From positions 9,903,501 to 9,967,500 of the forward strand of contig JAPFBL010000084.1 of the NCBI GenBank assembly GCA_026182355.1: a stretch of DNA of 64,000 nt, read 5' to 3'. A program made the position numbers and the translations under genes. This DNA is from Hermatobates lingyangjiaoensis. Lineage: Eukaryota; Arthropoda; Insecta; Hemiptera; Hermatobatidae. Of this stretch, positions 12,674-22,719 are shown piece after piece. The notes below the pieces were generated by a model. The model ran no database searches. It had not been told where the DNA came from and saw only the letters and a program-made list of their open reading frames with translations. Position 1 is the first letter of the stretch, and every line of letters starts with the position of its first letter.

Positions 12674-14720
12674 ATTACTTTACTATAAGTAAAGTATAGT
12701 GATCGTAATAAAATTCGATCTCGAGATTTTGACGGAATTACATGTTTTGAGGTCCCAGAAGTCGTTTTATGAAGTTTTTTCGATGATGTCTGTGTGTGTG
12801 TGGGTGGGTGGGTGGTTGGGTGAGTGTGTTAGCATTGCTTGTTACCACTCTACGCTCCAGAATCTTTGATGGATCAAGTTGATTTTTTACAAAAAAAATG
12901 GGCCCCATAAATACAAAGATCCCTATTGTTTGGGAAGAATTATGCATGATGAGAATGTCACTTTTTTTGCCAAAACCGTTTTTTAGAAAACAATTATTTC
13001 TCCTAAACTGATAACCATAGAGTTTTGAAATTTTGACATTATCTTTGAGGTTACAAATGGAACAAACGAAAAATATATTCAGAATTTTAAAACAACAGAA
13101 AATAATTTTTTTTCAATAAAGTATAAAAATTTTGACTTATAATTCAATCTCAAACCTTGTGAGAGCGATACAAGCCATACTGTTTGACGGATCAAAATGA
13201 AACTATGCCTATAAATAGAACATTATGTGGAGAATGAAATGAGATATTTTTTTTCAAAATTACATTCGCTAAAGGGGCGTTACAGTACGATTTCTGTTTT
13301 CAGAAAATGTTATTTGACGCTAAACGGCTCATTAAAAAATAATGAAAATTTGACCAAAAAAACAAAAATTAGCAATTCATAAGAAAAAAATCATGATGTT
13401 TCAATTACGGGAAAGAGCAATAACGCTATAAAAACTGTTTGTTTATCCTAGACTAAGAGACACCTGCTATACTTGTCGAGTTTTTTATATTTTTTACATT
13501 GTTTACATTGACTTAGAAATTTTTGAGCGAATCCACTGAAATATATTGATATTTATAAAAGAACAATTTAAATAGTTTATTGACTTATATGAGATGTAAG
13601 AGGAATAATATTGTTACATGTAAAAAAATAACCGCCAATAAACATAAATAAATTACCTTTGTCTTCCATGGCATGATGGATTTGTCTCATAAAATGCTTT
13701 AATAAATCTATATATTGCACTCTTGAGCAAAACCTAATATCAGTTACAATTACGTTATCATTGTGAATGTAGTACCTTTCCATGCTATTTAAATGTGATG
13801 AATGACTCTTTCCTCAAGAAAGAGGACTTATGTTTGTTGAGAAATATCCAGTTTTTTTTTTACAGTTCTAGTCTAATAGTTCATATTTATTATTTTGAAA
13901 AATTAGAAGCTAGCAACTATAAAAGATTTAAATTATATTGAATAGCTGGCTTTGACTTCGATTTGAGTATGTAAACTGGCTAATTACTAATATATTTTTT
14001 CTCAATATACATTCATAGGAAACTTATAACAGAGTACAGAAGGCAGGAAAAGGACAACACTCACTCACAAAAAATTCGTATATATGTTATTTGACAAAGG
14101 GGAAGGAAAATGAACTTATTAAAAACTAAGAAGCCATAAAATTCCCAGTATAATAATTCTATAAAAAACCAGAAATGTAAAAGATAATTCAAAATTGAAA
14201 TCTTTCGTTTAGAGATTAATAAATGTAATTATCGTACATCTTGAATTATAAATCATCTTAAAACACCTTCTTTTCTTCGATGTTTATGATGTTTTTCAGA
14301 GAAAATAAGGGTATTTTCCTGTTTCAAATTTGAAAATTTTACTTTAGTATTCAATATAGAAGGATGTCAAGTAATCGATGTAAGAAATCCACTGGCTAAT
14401 TGAACAAAAGCCATGTTCTCTTGTAGGAGAATATTTCGTATCATGAAATGTTCACTTTGGTTTTTCAAGAATGTTATTACTGCTGTAGTTATACTAATGA
14501 AATTATTTGCATCAGCTGTGTGATGTACAAAAATAAGCTTATATATTGATATGTCCTTCAATCACTATCTGTACAACCTCAGGAATGAAAGAGTAATAAT
14601 CATATCCCATTTAGATGTTTACGTTATGATTAAATGAGACGTTTATGTATTATATACTCAAGAAATTTGATATTAAGTTACTTATAGTAAAGTTGAGTGT
14701 AGGCCACTCCAGATTTTTTT
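12674..14720 (-). mobile_element. 'ACTTTACTATAAGTAA' family, full-length copy A
   Basis: A repeat of about 2.05 kb. The left end is ATTACTTTACTATAAGTAAA and the right end is AAAGTTGAGTGTAGGCCAC, then TCCAG and a T run. The 16-bp ACTTTACTATAAGTAA occurs inverted near both ends. It is nearly identical to the inverted copy at 32065-34103 (only a few mismatches in the roughly 200 bp around 13680-13880 that I compared). On the minus strand it carries two short open frames, 14561-14367 (64 codons, LIFVHHTADANNF) and 13783-13577 (68 codons, MERYYIHNDNV), preserved in copy B. Superfamily unknown; probably a non-autonomous DNA transposon. Confidence 0.8.
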
Positions 14721-14749
14721 ATATATAAAAAGATTTCACATAAACATGT

Positions 14750-14932
14750 AAAATATCAATCAATGATCAATCCACAAATGAAATGGGAAAACAAGACTAA
14801 GATCTTTCAAGCGTAACAAGCGGTCTTCGTCAGAGTCAAAAACCCAACTGAAGACGCTTGTTACGGTTGAAAGATCTCAGTCTTGTTTTCCCATTTCATT
14901 TGTGGTTTGATCATTCATTATATTATTTTATA
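14750..14932. repeat. Foldback of a PLE-like terminal segment
   Basis: Two inverted arms (about 14755-14832 and 14846-14930) share AATGGGAAAACAAGACTAAG and its reverse complement around a short centre with GACTCTGACGAAGACC-like sequence (reverse strand: TCTTCGTCAGAGTC). The same segment occurs at 15222-15376, 27362-27530 and, diverged, 47560-47950. It directly abuts the T-run end of copy A. As DNA or RNA it would form a long hairpin. Confidence 0.75.
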
Positions 14933-15144
14933 TGGAGCCCAAAGTGAACATAAATGATCACCTTGGTTCAATGCTTTCTGATTTCAATAAAAAAGCTCCA
15001 GTCTAATACACTGATGAATCATATATTAATAATTAGATGTGTGCGAATAATTTTATTTTTCGTGAGAGTTTTTTCTACTTTTTACAGCTCTTCTGTTGAT
15101 TTCCCTTAGCATCAATATATATCATTATATGCTCTATACTATCA

Positions 15145-15147
<3 letters not shown>

Positions 15148-15186
<39 letters not shown>

Positions 15187-15220
15187 TTATATATATATAT
15201 TATATATATATATATATATA
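15148..15220. repeat. TA microsatellite
   Basis: A near-pure (TA)n run with a few interruptions. Further TA runs sit at 15374-15406, 17498-17540, 27504-27528, 47686-47711 and 49170-49187, mostly abutting PLE-like ends. The short open frame across this block (YIYIYI...) is a repeat artefact. Confidence 0.95.
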
Positions 15221-15221
15221 A

Positions 15222-15368
15222 AAAGATTTCACATAAACACGTGAAACAACAATCAATGATCAAACCACAATAAGAAATGGGAAAACAAGACTAAGATCTT
15301 TCAACCGCTTGTTACGGTTGAAAGATTTTAGTCTTGTTTTCCCATTTCTTATTGTGGTTTGATCATTG

Positions 15369-15376
<8 letters not shown>
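15222..15376. repeat. Near-perfect foldback of the same PLE-like terminal segment
   Basis: Arms of about 60-65 bp meet at CCGCTTGTTACGG. The left arm contains CAATCAATGATCAAACCACA and the right arm its complement. Long TA dinucleotide runs flank both sides (15148-15220 and 15374-15406). The central ACCG...CGGT pairing and the adjacent GAAA resemble the stem II region of the hammerhead-like motif described for 27388-27416. Confidence 0.75.
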
Positions 15377-15412
<36 letters not shown>

Positions 15413-15951
15413 GTTCATGAAATATTCCCAGTCATACGAAATTTAATACACACACACACACACACACGACCATCATGGAAGAACGTGTAAAATGAATTTG
15501 GAGGAACTGAAAACATATAAATCTCTCAAAATCTTAAAATCAGTTTTTTTTTCTGATATAATTTACTTATAATAAAGTAAAAAGATAAAAACGTATTTCT
15601 AGAAGTGCTAAGAAACCCCCATTGGTTTAGATATATATATATATCATATACACAATGTGCATAGTTTTAATATGTATACATACCATAATTATATAATATG
15701 TATATAGTCACATACTATGCATACAACTGTCACATGTAAGAGGGTAGGAAAAAATGATTTTCCCTTTGGAGTAATCAAGATGGGACTTAAATGGAGAGTA
15801 TAATTTCAGAGGATCACGTAAGTTAGGTTATGTTAGGTTGCAGTGGCAATCTTACAAGGGAACACACATAGACCGAACATTGACCCTTTGTGATACCACA
15901 CAATGAAGATTAATTCTACATTTGGAGTCCTTTGCCCAATACAAGCGTACT

Positions 15952-16138
15952 TAGAGTAGGGATGTTTAACAAGTAGCTGACATCGTACAGACTAGGGACC
16001 GATGTCTTAACGTCCTCTCCGAGGAATGACATGCTCAGATTCATTGACTTCCCACGTGAAAAAATCGAGAGCCAGAGTGGGTATTGAACCTCGGTCATAT
16101 CGGTGCTGAAGGCAAGCACTTTGGCATTGAGCAGGGGG
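15952..16138 (-). mobile_element. tRNA-derived SINE relic
   Basis: Read on the minus strand, it contains GAGGTTCAATACCCACTCTGG, a tRNA B-box-like sequence (family GGTTCRANNCC), preceded by a decayed A-box region near 16115-16138. A body follows with GACGTTAAGACATCGGTCCC. The 63076-63262 copy has the matching GGCGTTAAGCCGTCGGTCCC and ends in the same GATCCCTACTCTAA-like sequence. This architecture (tRNA-like head plus shared body) is that of a SINE. The copy is old. Confidence 0.65.
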
Positions 16139-16443
16139 TCATATAAAAAAAAAGAAGAATGTATGGTTCAGCAGGTATCATTTCTAAGTTAAAGCTCTCT
16201 GACCTCATAAACCCTTTAAAAGACTGTACAGATGTATCGGGGTATAGAATAATATTTTTAACATTAAGGATGTTTGGCATGGTTTTGCAAATATAAACCA
16301 ATTAACTTAGGGACTTATTTTTATTTCCTTTGTCATTATAGTGATAAAGACACTAAATGATAATATTTACAGTCCATAAGGCAAGAGTTTCATTCTAATA
16401 CTTAGTGACGGATTATCATAAAGCATAATAAGACACAAAAATT

Positions 16444-16663
16444 TGGTTTACTCCATACTTACCTTCCTTCTTCTGTAACTTCTCCATTTTCTGAGAGGGA
16501 TTTTTCCTTGTCTCTTCATTAAAACTGCGTAACGCCTACACTGGTTGTTGCCACGTTTTGTCTGAACATCAGTCATAATGAGGGCTTGCTTGGACCATGT
16601 TTCTTTGTGAATATATAAGAGTTTGAGCGGGACATTGTTAGGTGGGATACTTTGGTCATGCAT
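16444..16663 (-). repeat. Dispersed PLE-like segment (SFNEETRK motif)
   Basis: The minus strand around 16530-16450 reads SFNEETRKNPSQKMEKLQKK in one frame. The same SFNEETRK block occurs in the inverted repeat at 48846-49157. This suggests a common retroelement coding region, possibly the N-terminal part of a Penelope-like protein, though I cannot confirm that. A 71-codon open frame in another phase is probably a shadow. Confidence 0.45.
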
Positions 16664-17495
16664 TCGATAGGTGTGTCATTTGTAGGACTGAGGCAGGATG
16701 ATTGACCTTGTTGTTTACCTGGTTAATAGGATTTAATACGTTTGTCTATAGCTCGAAGGACCTATTTATATCCTGAAATTTTACATCTATTTATGATTTT
16801 CCCTTCTTAACCGATAATTTCTAAGTTGACCAGCATCTCTCTCTTCAATTTGGACATACTGTCAGCTAGGTTCAAATTCCAGAACAGGGTTCATGGTGAA
16901 CTTTCTAGGTAAAGAAACCGTCATCACTTCAATGTATGAGTTTTATGGGCCTTGAGCTTCCGATATAACATGGATACACTAGATAACTTTTAGTTTATAA
17001 TTCTTAAATATGATTCTATTTTTCATCATTAAATTAAATATACAGAGACTTTGGTACTATATTTTAAAAACTACACCATACCTAATGTAGTTCATTTCAC
17101 TAAACATTCTTTTATCTGTCATGTATTCTTACTAGAAAAATACACCATGTTTCTTGGAGTGGTCTCAGAACACTGAATTCAAGAGCGAACCAAAAGCGTA
17201 TCCCAAACCGATCAAGGAATGAAGAAACGTATGAGACCAAGGGAAGACAGTAAACTTCTGTAATAATATTAATAACAACCTGAGCTAGTAACAATAATAT
17301 CATGCATTTAATTCTGCTGTAAATTATTTTTTGTAGCATTGTTGATGAGTGCATTATACAATGCACTGTTAACACTACAATGCATTGTTAACATGCATTA
17401 TAAAATGCATGTTAAAAATTTTTTTTTTTAGTTACTATGAAAATATTTGATGGAATATCCATTGTTAAATTAACCTTGTTTAGTTCAATTTATTA

Positions 17496-17535
<40 letters not shown>

Positions 17536-20500
17536 TATATAATAAAAGGATTTCACGATTAAAGAAAAATTAATGCGGTTACGACACGTGAAACAATGAA
17601 GTAGAACTCTTACTGGTTGATTACAGATCGGTTTGATGCATAAATATCACAATACCTTAACTTCTCAGCACTATATCTAAATACCTGAGATTATTTTATT
17701 AAATAATGTCACAGAAACATAGTGATTTATCCATGGCATGATCATGGATAAATTAAATGAAACCTAACATTGTTGACTTCAAAACTGAATTTTTTCTTAT
17801 AACATCATTCATCCATTCAAAAAATTCAGACAAAATCAAGACTGAATAACACTATTTGTATATAATAGATATATAGTAAAGTGTAGCTATTAGTTACTAA
17901 TTTGATTATTTTGATGGTGTTAACCCTAGAGGAGCCATTAATGCTGGCCTTAGATATGTCAAGTTCAGAGAAAGCTTGCTCCAGACACTCATGGTTAGGT
18001 GTCTAACCATAATTTAGGTGTCTAACTCGCCCTACACAAGGGCTGATTGGGTCCTTTTACAACCACCCCATCCCTTATACACCCATCCCTTAATGGATAT
18101 CATATTCTAACCTTGAGTTCACCAACTTTCTGTCACAACTGAACCATTCCTTTCATAGTTTCAGAAACGAAAATATATAGAAAATTAATAAAGTTTAAAC
18201 TAAATTTAGTATTTTCAGATTTCATAATGTTTTTGTCATTATTTGTTTTATAAATATTATTGTTGCAAATAAATAATAGGTACACACAAGTCAGGTCTTC
18301 ATTAACTAAATGTAAACTAGATAACTGATTGCTTTATTAAAATGCATAAAAATTGAAAAATTCCCAAAAGTAAGATTTTTTAACTATTTTTAGCGGACAT
18401 TGGAAATTCCAATAAAAAAAATAAATTATTGAAAGATATAAATACAAATAAAACGGTATAAAATAATTAAATCTTCAACCATTGGTTGTTTTCCCTATGG
18501 GTTAAAGTAGCCTAGACAGAAGCACTGCTACGTAAGTTATGGTTGAGTCCCAGCACCCTATGCTCTGGCATTTATTATAACCGTGATTTATATGTGGAGC
18601 CGAGAAGTGTTACGAACACAGTAATTGACAATTGAATTCAACAGAAACAAGTTTCTCTAAACGTAAAACACCAAAACACAACTATTTTTACTTCTTAATG
18701 TCGGGATTTCAACGACTTTCTAGTTTTTTTTAAAATTAACTTATTTAAAACTGTGGTTTTCAAATGACATTAACAAATTATTTCTCAAAGTGCTAGTTAC
18801 ATTTTACACCAGAAGATAGCGTTTTTTTCTCAATTTTCATGCTGTGTCATACTTTTGATAACTATAATTTTATAGTATCCATTTATTTTTTAAATAGTTG
18901 TAATAGCATAATTAAAGGTTTAAAATGTAATCAAAATAAAAGAAATTTCCTTTTTAAATCGTTTAATACTTCATTTACAAGAAAATTTAATGAGATATTA
19001 ATTAATACTTATACAAGGTATAGGTATTGATAAAAAATATCAGACACTTGGCGTCTCCACCCGTCTGTAGCCCGCGATTCACAGTTTGAAAGATACCGCA
19101 CTTGGACATAGTAGAAACTCCTAAACTATACGTAACAAAATTACTGGTGTAAAAGGATCTAATGGATACTACTTACACCATTGCTACTTAATATTAATTT
19201 TTTACGCAATTAGTATTTTATTTTCCAGAACGGAACTTTAAATAATTATTATAATCATATTTGTAATTTAAAAAATTGATAATTTGATAAAAATTTAATT
19301 TTTATATGGAACAATTTTTTCTTTCGAAAGGGAGAACTTTTTAATGAAAGAGTAAGAGTATGGTAAGTTCTGAAGCAGTTCGTTCACAATTACCTTCTTT
19401 TTTTATTTTGCTTGTTTTTCATTTTAAGTCAGTCAAACAGCACAATTGCTTCTTAAGCAATCCAAAAGCTGAATCAGCCGCACTAGTTATTTATGCACTA
19501 GGCTTTTTTGGAGTCACCCACACTGGTTATCTTTGCAGTCACTCGCACAGATTCGGTTGTATTAGTTATCTGTCAGGTGAGAATAACAGAAAAACCAATA
19601 AAAGTAATCTTATAAAGCTTCCCTAGGCTCAGATATTGTAAAAGTACCACAACATTAAATCCATTGTTTAGTGTTACGAGTAAAAGGTATCTAAGTACAT
19701 TATGAATAAATCATCTTGGAGTCAGAACTGGGGTTCTTGATTCCCACATAACAAATAGAATTCCTTAAAAGCATTTCACGTAGTTATTACTAGCTCTTTA
19801 TTACTTCCATAAGAATAGTGATTTGAAATGAAATAACAGAGATTAGTTTTTCCTTGTGCTTCTCACTTCTCATTCAAGGCGTAAGCAATTATTTGCTAAG
19901 ATTTTGCAGTTGCTCAATACGTGAGTAAGCCGCTCCGTCATTGCCAATGTTTCAGATAATACATTATCTTTGTCAAGGCTCCGATGATTAACAGACTTCC
20001 GTATCATTTAAATTAAATTTTAATTTAAACCATTTTATAATTAAACCAACAAGTACAGTGCGAAGAAAGATATAAACTAATATATTAAAAACAAAGTAAT
20101 TAAAATTTTACTAGCCTAGTTTTAGAGAATGCTTTGGTTATGAGTTCAGTGTTTAAATTCTAAAATAGTGACTTCTGAAGATTAAAATTATTGCTTTAGC
20201 TGGTCTTTTTATATGAAGTATGTTATAAAACCATTAATGTTATGGCATCATTGATTTCAGTTGCTTATTCCTCATTTTCCAGTAACTATTCTCATTTATT
20301 TAACAGTGATTATTTATACCATTAAATAATTGATTAACAATTATATTTTTTGTAGGAAATTTCATGTTTATCTATGGCTAGATACGTTTACATTTAAGAT
20401 AGCATATATCTTTGTATGGATGCGTTAGTATGCATATTCAATACCAAACTGAGAGAATCAATAAAAATATATTCAATCAGTTGACTATATAAAAATATAG

Positions 20501-22384
20501 TCAATTATGACTAAGAAAACTTCTGTTACTGAATAGTTATATATATGGATTCCTTACCATCTGTTATAGATTTCAACTATTGATATGTGTCTGAGGAATA
20601 ACCTCAAATTAATAATTCAGTTGGGGCTTTGAACCCTGATTCGAACAGAGTAGTCTGCCAGAATGCGCTATTAGTCGAAGAGCAGACAGGGGAAAGTCAA
20701 CAGAGATCAATTGCTTTACTAACTACTTATAGGGAGCCGCCAGAATATCTCCTGAAGTACGAAAGACCTCATCAAGAATCAAGCATCCCCATTCATACGG
20801 AAGAGTCAGCGTGAACAGAGTAAACTATCAATCCATCCATAAATTTTACTGAACACTACGGTAATCTCAACAATTAATTAGCTTAATTAATTAGGTCCAT
20901 CATAAAATATAAATTCATTATCGCATAAAAGTTAAAACATAAATAAATAAATATTTGAGCAGATTGTACAATACTCTTAGGGTTTGGAGACGTACTTCGC
21001 TGGGTTTTTTATTATCAAAGACCTCTGAAATTGAACACGAGAGGGCTCTCTGATGCGAAGAGACTAGCTCCCCACAATGCAAGAGATTTATTCCGTCACT
21101 CCTCTTCATGCCTCATATTTTAAGGTACAATGTAACATTTCTTTTTTTAAGTTTTATAATTAAAACATTATCATGTTTAACAAAACTTTTCTCGAAAATA
21201 CGTGACTATGAATTAAAGATACAAAGTTTATAACGGTAACATTTCAATTGGACAAAAAAAAAATAGTTTTATTTGTTATTGATTGTTTTATATATTAATT
21301 TATTCCAAAATGAATAAGATGCAATTTGAATGAACTTATTCCTTTCACTCAAAATTATGAATTGTATAAAACTGATCTATAATCATTTTGTATAATTTTT
21401 TGCCCAAAAATAATTTACTTATATTTATAAAAAGAGGAATAGTAACAAATAAGGGTTCAATTTAATTCATTTTAAAGCTCTTTTATAAGATTCAATCCTA
21501 ATCTTTGCTTCAAGTTGAAACAAAGTTTATTTTTTTTGGGTAATTATGAAGAGGAATGGGCAAAACAGTACTCTCTACGGGAGATTCACGTTTCCAAGTG
21601 TAAACTGGTGAAACTGTGCCAAAAACAGATATTTCTTGGTAAAAAAAAAAGACTGCCTAATGACACTGAAACATAAAACCTAAGTGCATGCTGTATATTC
21701 CGCATTTGACGTGAAATGAGGTGTTAGGAAGCAGTCAAATGAAGTAATGACTGAAACGTTCATACAGTGACAAAGTGTAAAATACCTTCTGGACCTTAGA
21801 ATTATATTAAATTAATACTAATCTTTCATTTATTGTTTTCCATAATAATAATGATATGTATGGCATTAGTTTCTTTTAATACAAATATTGTTTATTTCGA
21901 CAATAGAATTCCCTGTTGTTTTATACAAATATTTAGGGAACAACTCCCTGACTGTACTGTCAAAATTTGGTTCAGCATAAAAATGTCATTTGTGATTCAC
22001 ATTTTATTCGCGAAAATATTATTGCAAAGATTTTTGTAGTTTTTTGTTGTACTTATCATTAAAAGACTAACCAAAAGTGTCGAGCTCAAAGAAGAACAAA
22101 GAAAACCATAGATCTTTGAATTATGCATTGGTAATCTAAATATTATTTCATTTTAAGACCTACACGATATTATAGAAACACCAGGATTCTTCTGGACAAC
22201 TCCTCGAAACTGAATTGCATAAATGGAAATAAAAGTTTAATACAGTTCTTCTACCTATTGGACTTTTGGCACAGAGTAAGACAAGGCTCTTTTTTCTCCA
22301 AGTCGGGTAATGTGCCCTAGTTTCCCTGAGCGTTCATTTTATAGGGACGTCAATAATTTATTTGCCATCCTGGCCAGAGGGAGC
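16664..22384. other. AT-rich sequence upstream of the hth leader
   Basis: No gene is recognised. A TA run (17498-17540) is followed by AAAAGGATTTCACG and ACACGTGAAACA, a possible diverged PLE-like end. At 17340-17410 there are short ATGCATTGTTAACATGCAT-type repeats. A less AT-rich open frame at 20629-20814 (from an alternative start) has no recognisable domain, splice context or similarity that I know. Confidence 0.5.
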
Positions 22385-22615
22385 CAGAGGGAAGGGTGAT
22401 GGCCAAAATGGAAGCGGGGGACGTGCGCAGAGAAGGCCCCGCCCCCCGGCCCGCCCCTCACCACGCCCCGAGCACCAGTCCTCTGCTGGCGCCTCTCTCG
22501 GCCACCTCGCGCTCTACACTTGCCGTCTTTCTCTCTCTTAGCGCCTTCTCTAGCCGGTCGCCCATGGCAGCGGCCGAGTAAGCCACCTACAGCTCGTCCT
22601 CAGTGTGTGCAGCCG
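22385..22615 (+). promoter_or_regulatory. hth: GC/CpG-rich hth promoter-leader region
   Basis: This is the only sustained GC- and CpG-rich block in the first 60 kb, against very AT-rich flanks. It runs directly into the hth start codon and so probably contains the 5' untranslated leader and perhaps core promoter elements. Just upstream, at about 22336-22345, is TTTTATAGG (TATA-like), followed by GACGTCAA (CRE-like). Neither can be tied to a transcription start without transcript data. A splice site upstream of the ATG is not excluded, so the true promoter could lie farther 5'. Confidence 0.5.
22399..22581 (+). other. upstream ORF in the presumed hth leader
   Basis: An ATG at 22399 opens a 60-codon frame ending at TAA 22579-22581, 34 nt before the hth ATG. 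A second in-frame ATG, in the context CCCATGG, lies at 22564 and would give a five-codon uORF with the same stop. The predicted peptide is Pro/Ala/Ser-rich and resembles no domain I know. If the leader is transcribed from upstream of 22399, these starts could reduce or gate hth translation. GC-rich sequence produces open frames by chance, so this is a possible regulatory feature and not a protein gene. Confidence 0.35.
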
Positions 22616-22630
22616 ATGGCCCAACCGCGG
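22616..22630 (+). CDS. hth: homothorax coding exon 1 (start codon, MAQPR)
   Basis: First coding exon of the Meis-family TALE homeodomain protein Homothorax, the nuclear partner of Extradenticle/PBX in insect patterning. The sequence shows ATG GCC CAA CCG CGG followed directly by a good splice donor, GTGAGT, at 22631, so the exon encodes only M-A-Q-P-R and ends in phase 0. The Drosophila Hth N-terminus, as I remember it, begins MAQPRYDDGLHG. The next exon supplied at 60769 starts Y-E-E-S-G-G-L-H-G in the same phase, so the join reproduces the family start. The ATG lies in good context (purine at -3 is absent, but G follows at +4) at the end of a GC-rich leader. An in-frame open stretch extends upstream to at least 22520 without an ATG, so this ATG is the natural start. 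The identification rests on the exon pair; a five-residue exon alone would not be recognisable. Confidence 0.9.
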
Positions 22631-22719
22631 GTGAGTTTGTTAGCTCTGCCTCCGAGCCCCCTCTGCTGCCTCCTTCACCTTCACTCATGTGTACAAACAT
22701 AAGAGGACACAGTGGAGCC

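Noticed and set aside
13577..13783. MERYYIHNDNV frame as the 'EEADT..DTDV' part of a GCDTTS-type protein
   Set aside because: The order relative to the HTTD-containing frame is reversed compared with that family, and no residues align convincingly.
15075..15263. Minus-strand frame rich in Tyr-Ile
   Set aside because: It is a (TA)n microsatellite read as protein.
15820..15845. GTTAGGTTATGTTAGGTT as insect telomere repeat
   Set aside because: Only two imperfect units; common in insect DNA by chance or as part of dispersed repeats.
20629..20814. Less AT-rich + frame (VVCQNALLVEEQTGESQQ...)
   Set aside because: It starts from a non-ATG codon and has no domain, splice context or known relatives. 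It might be old transposon sequence, but this could not be shown.
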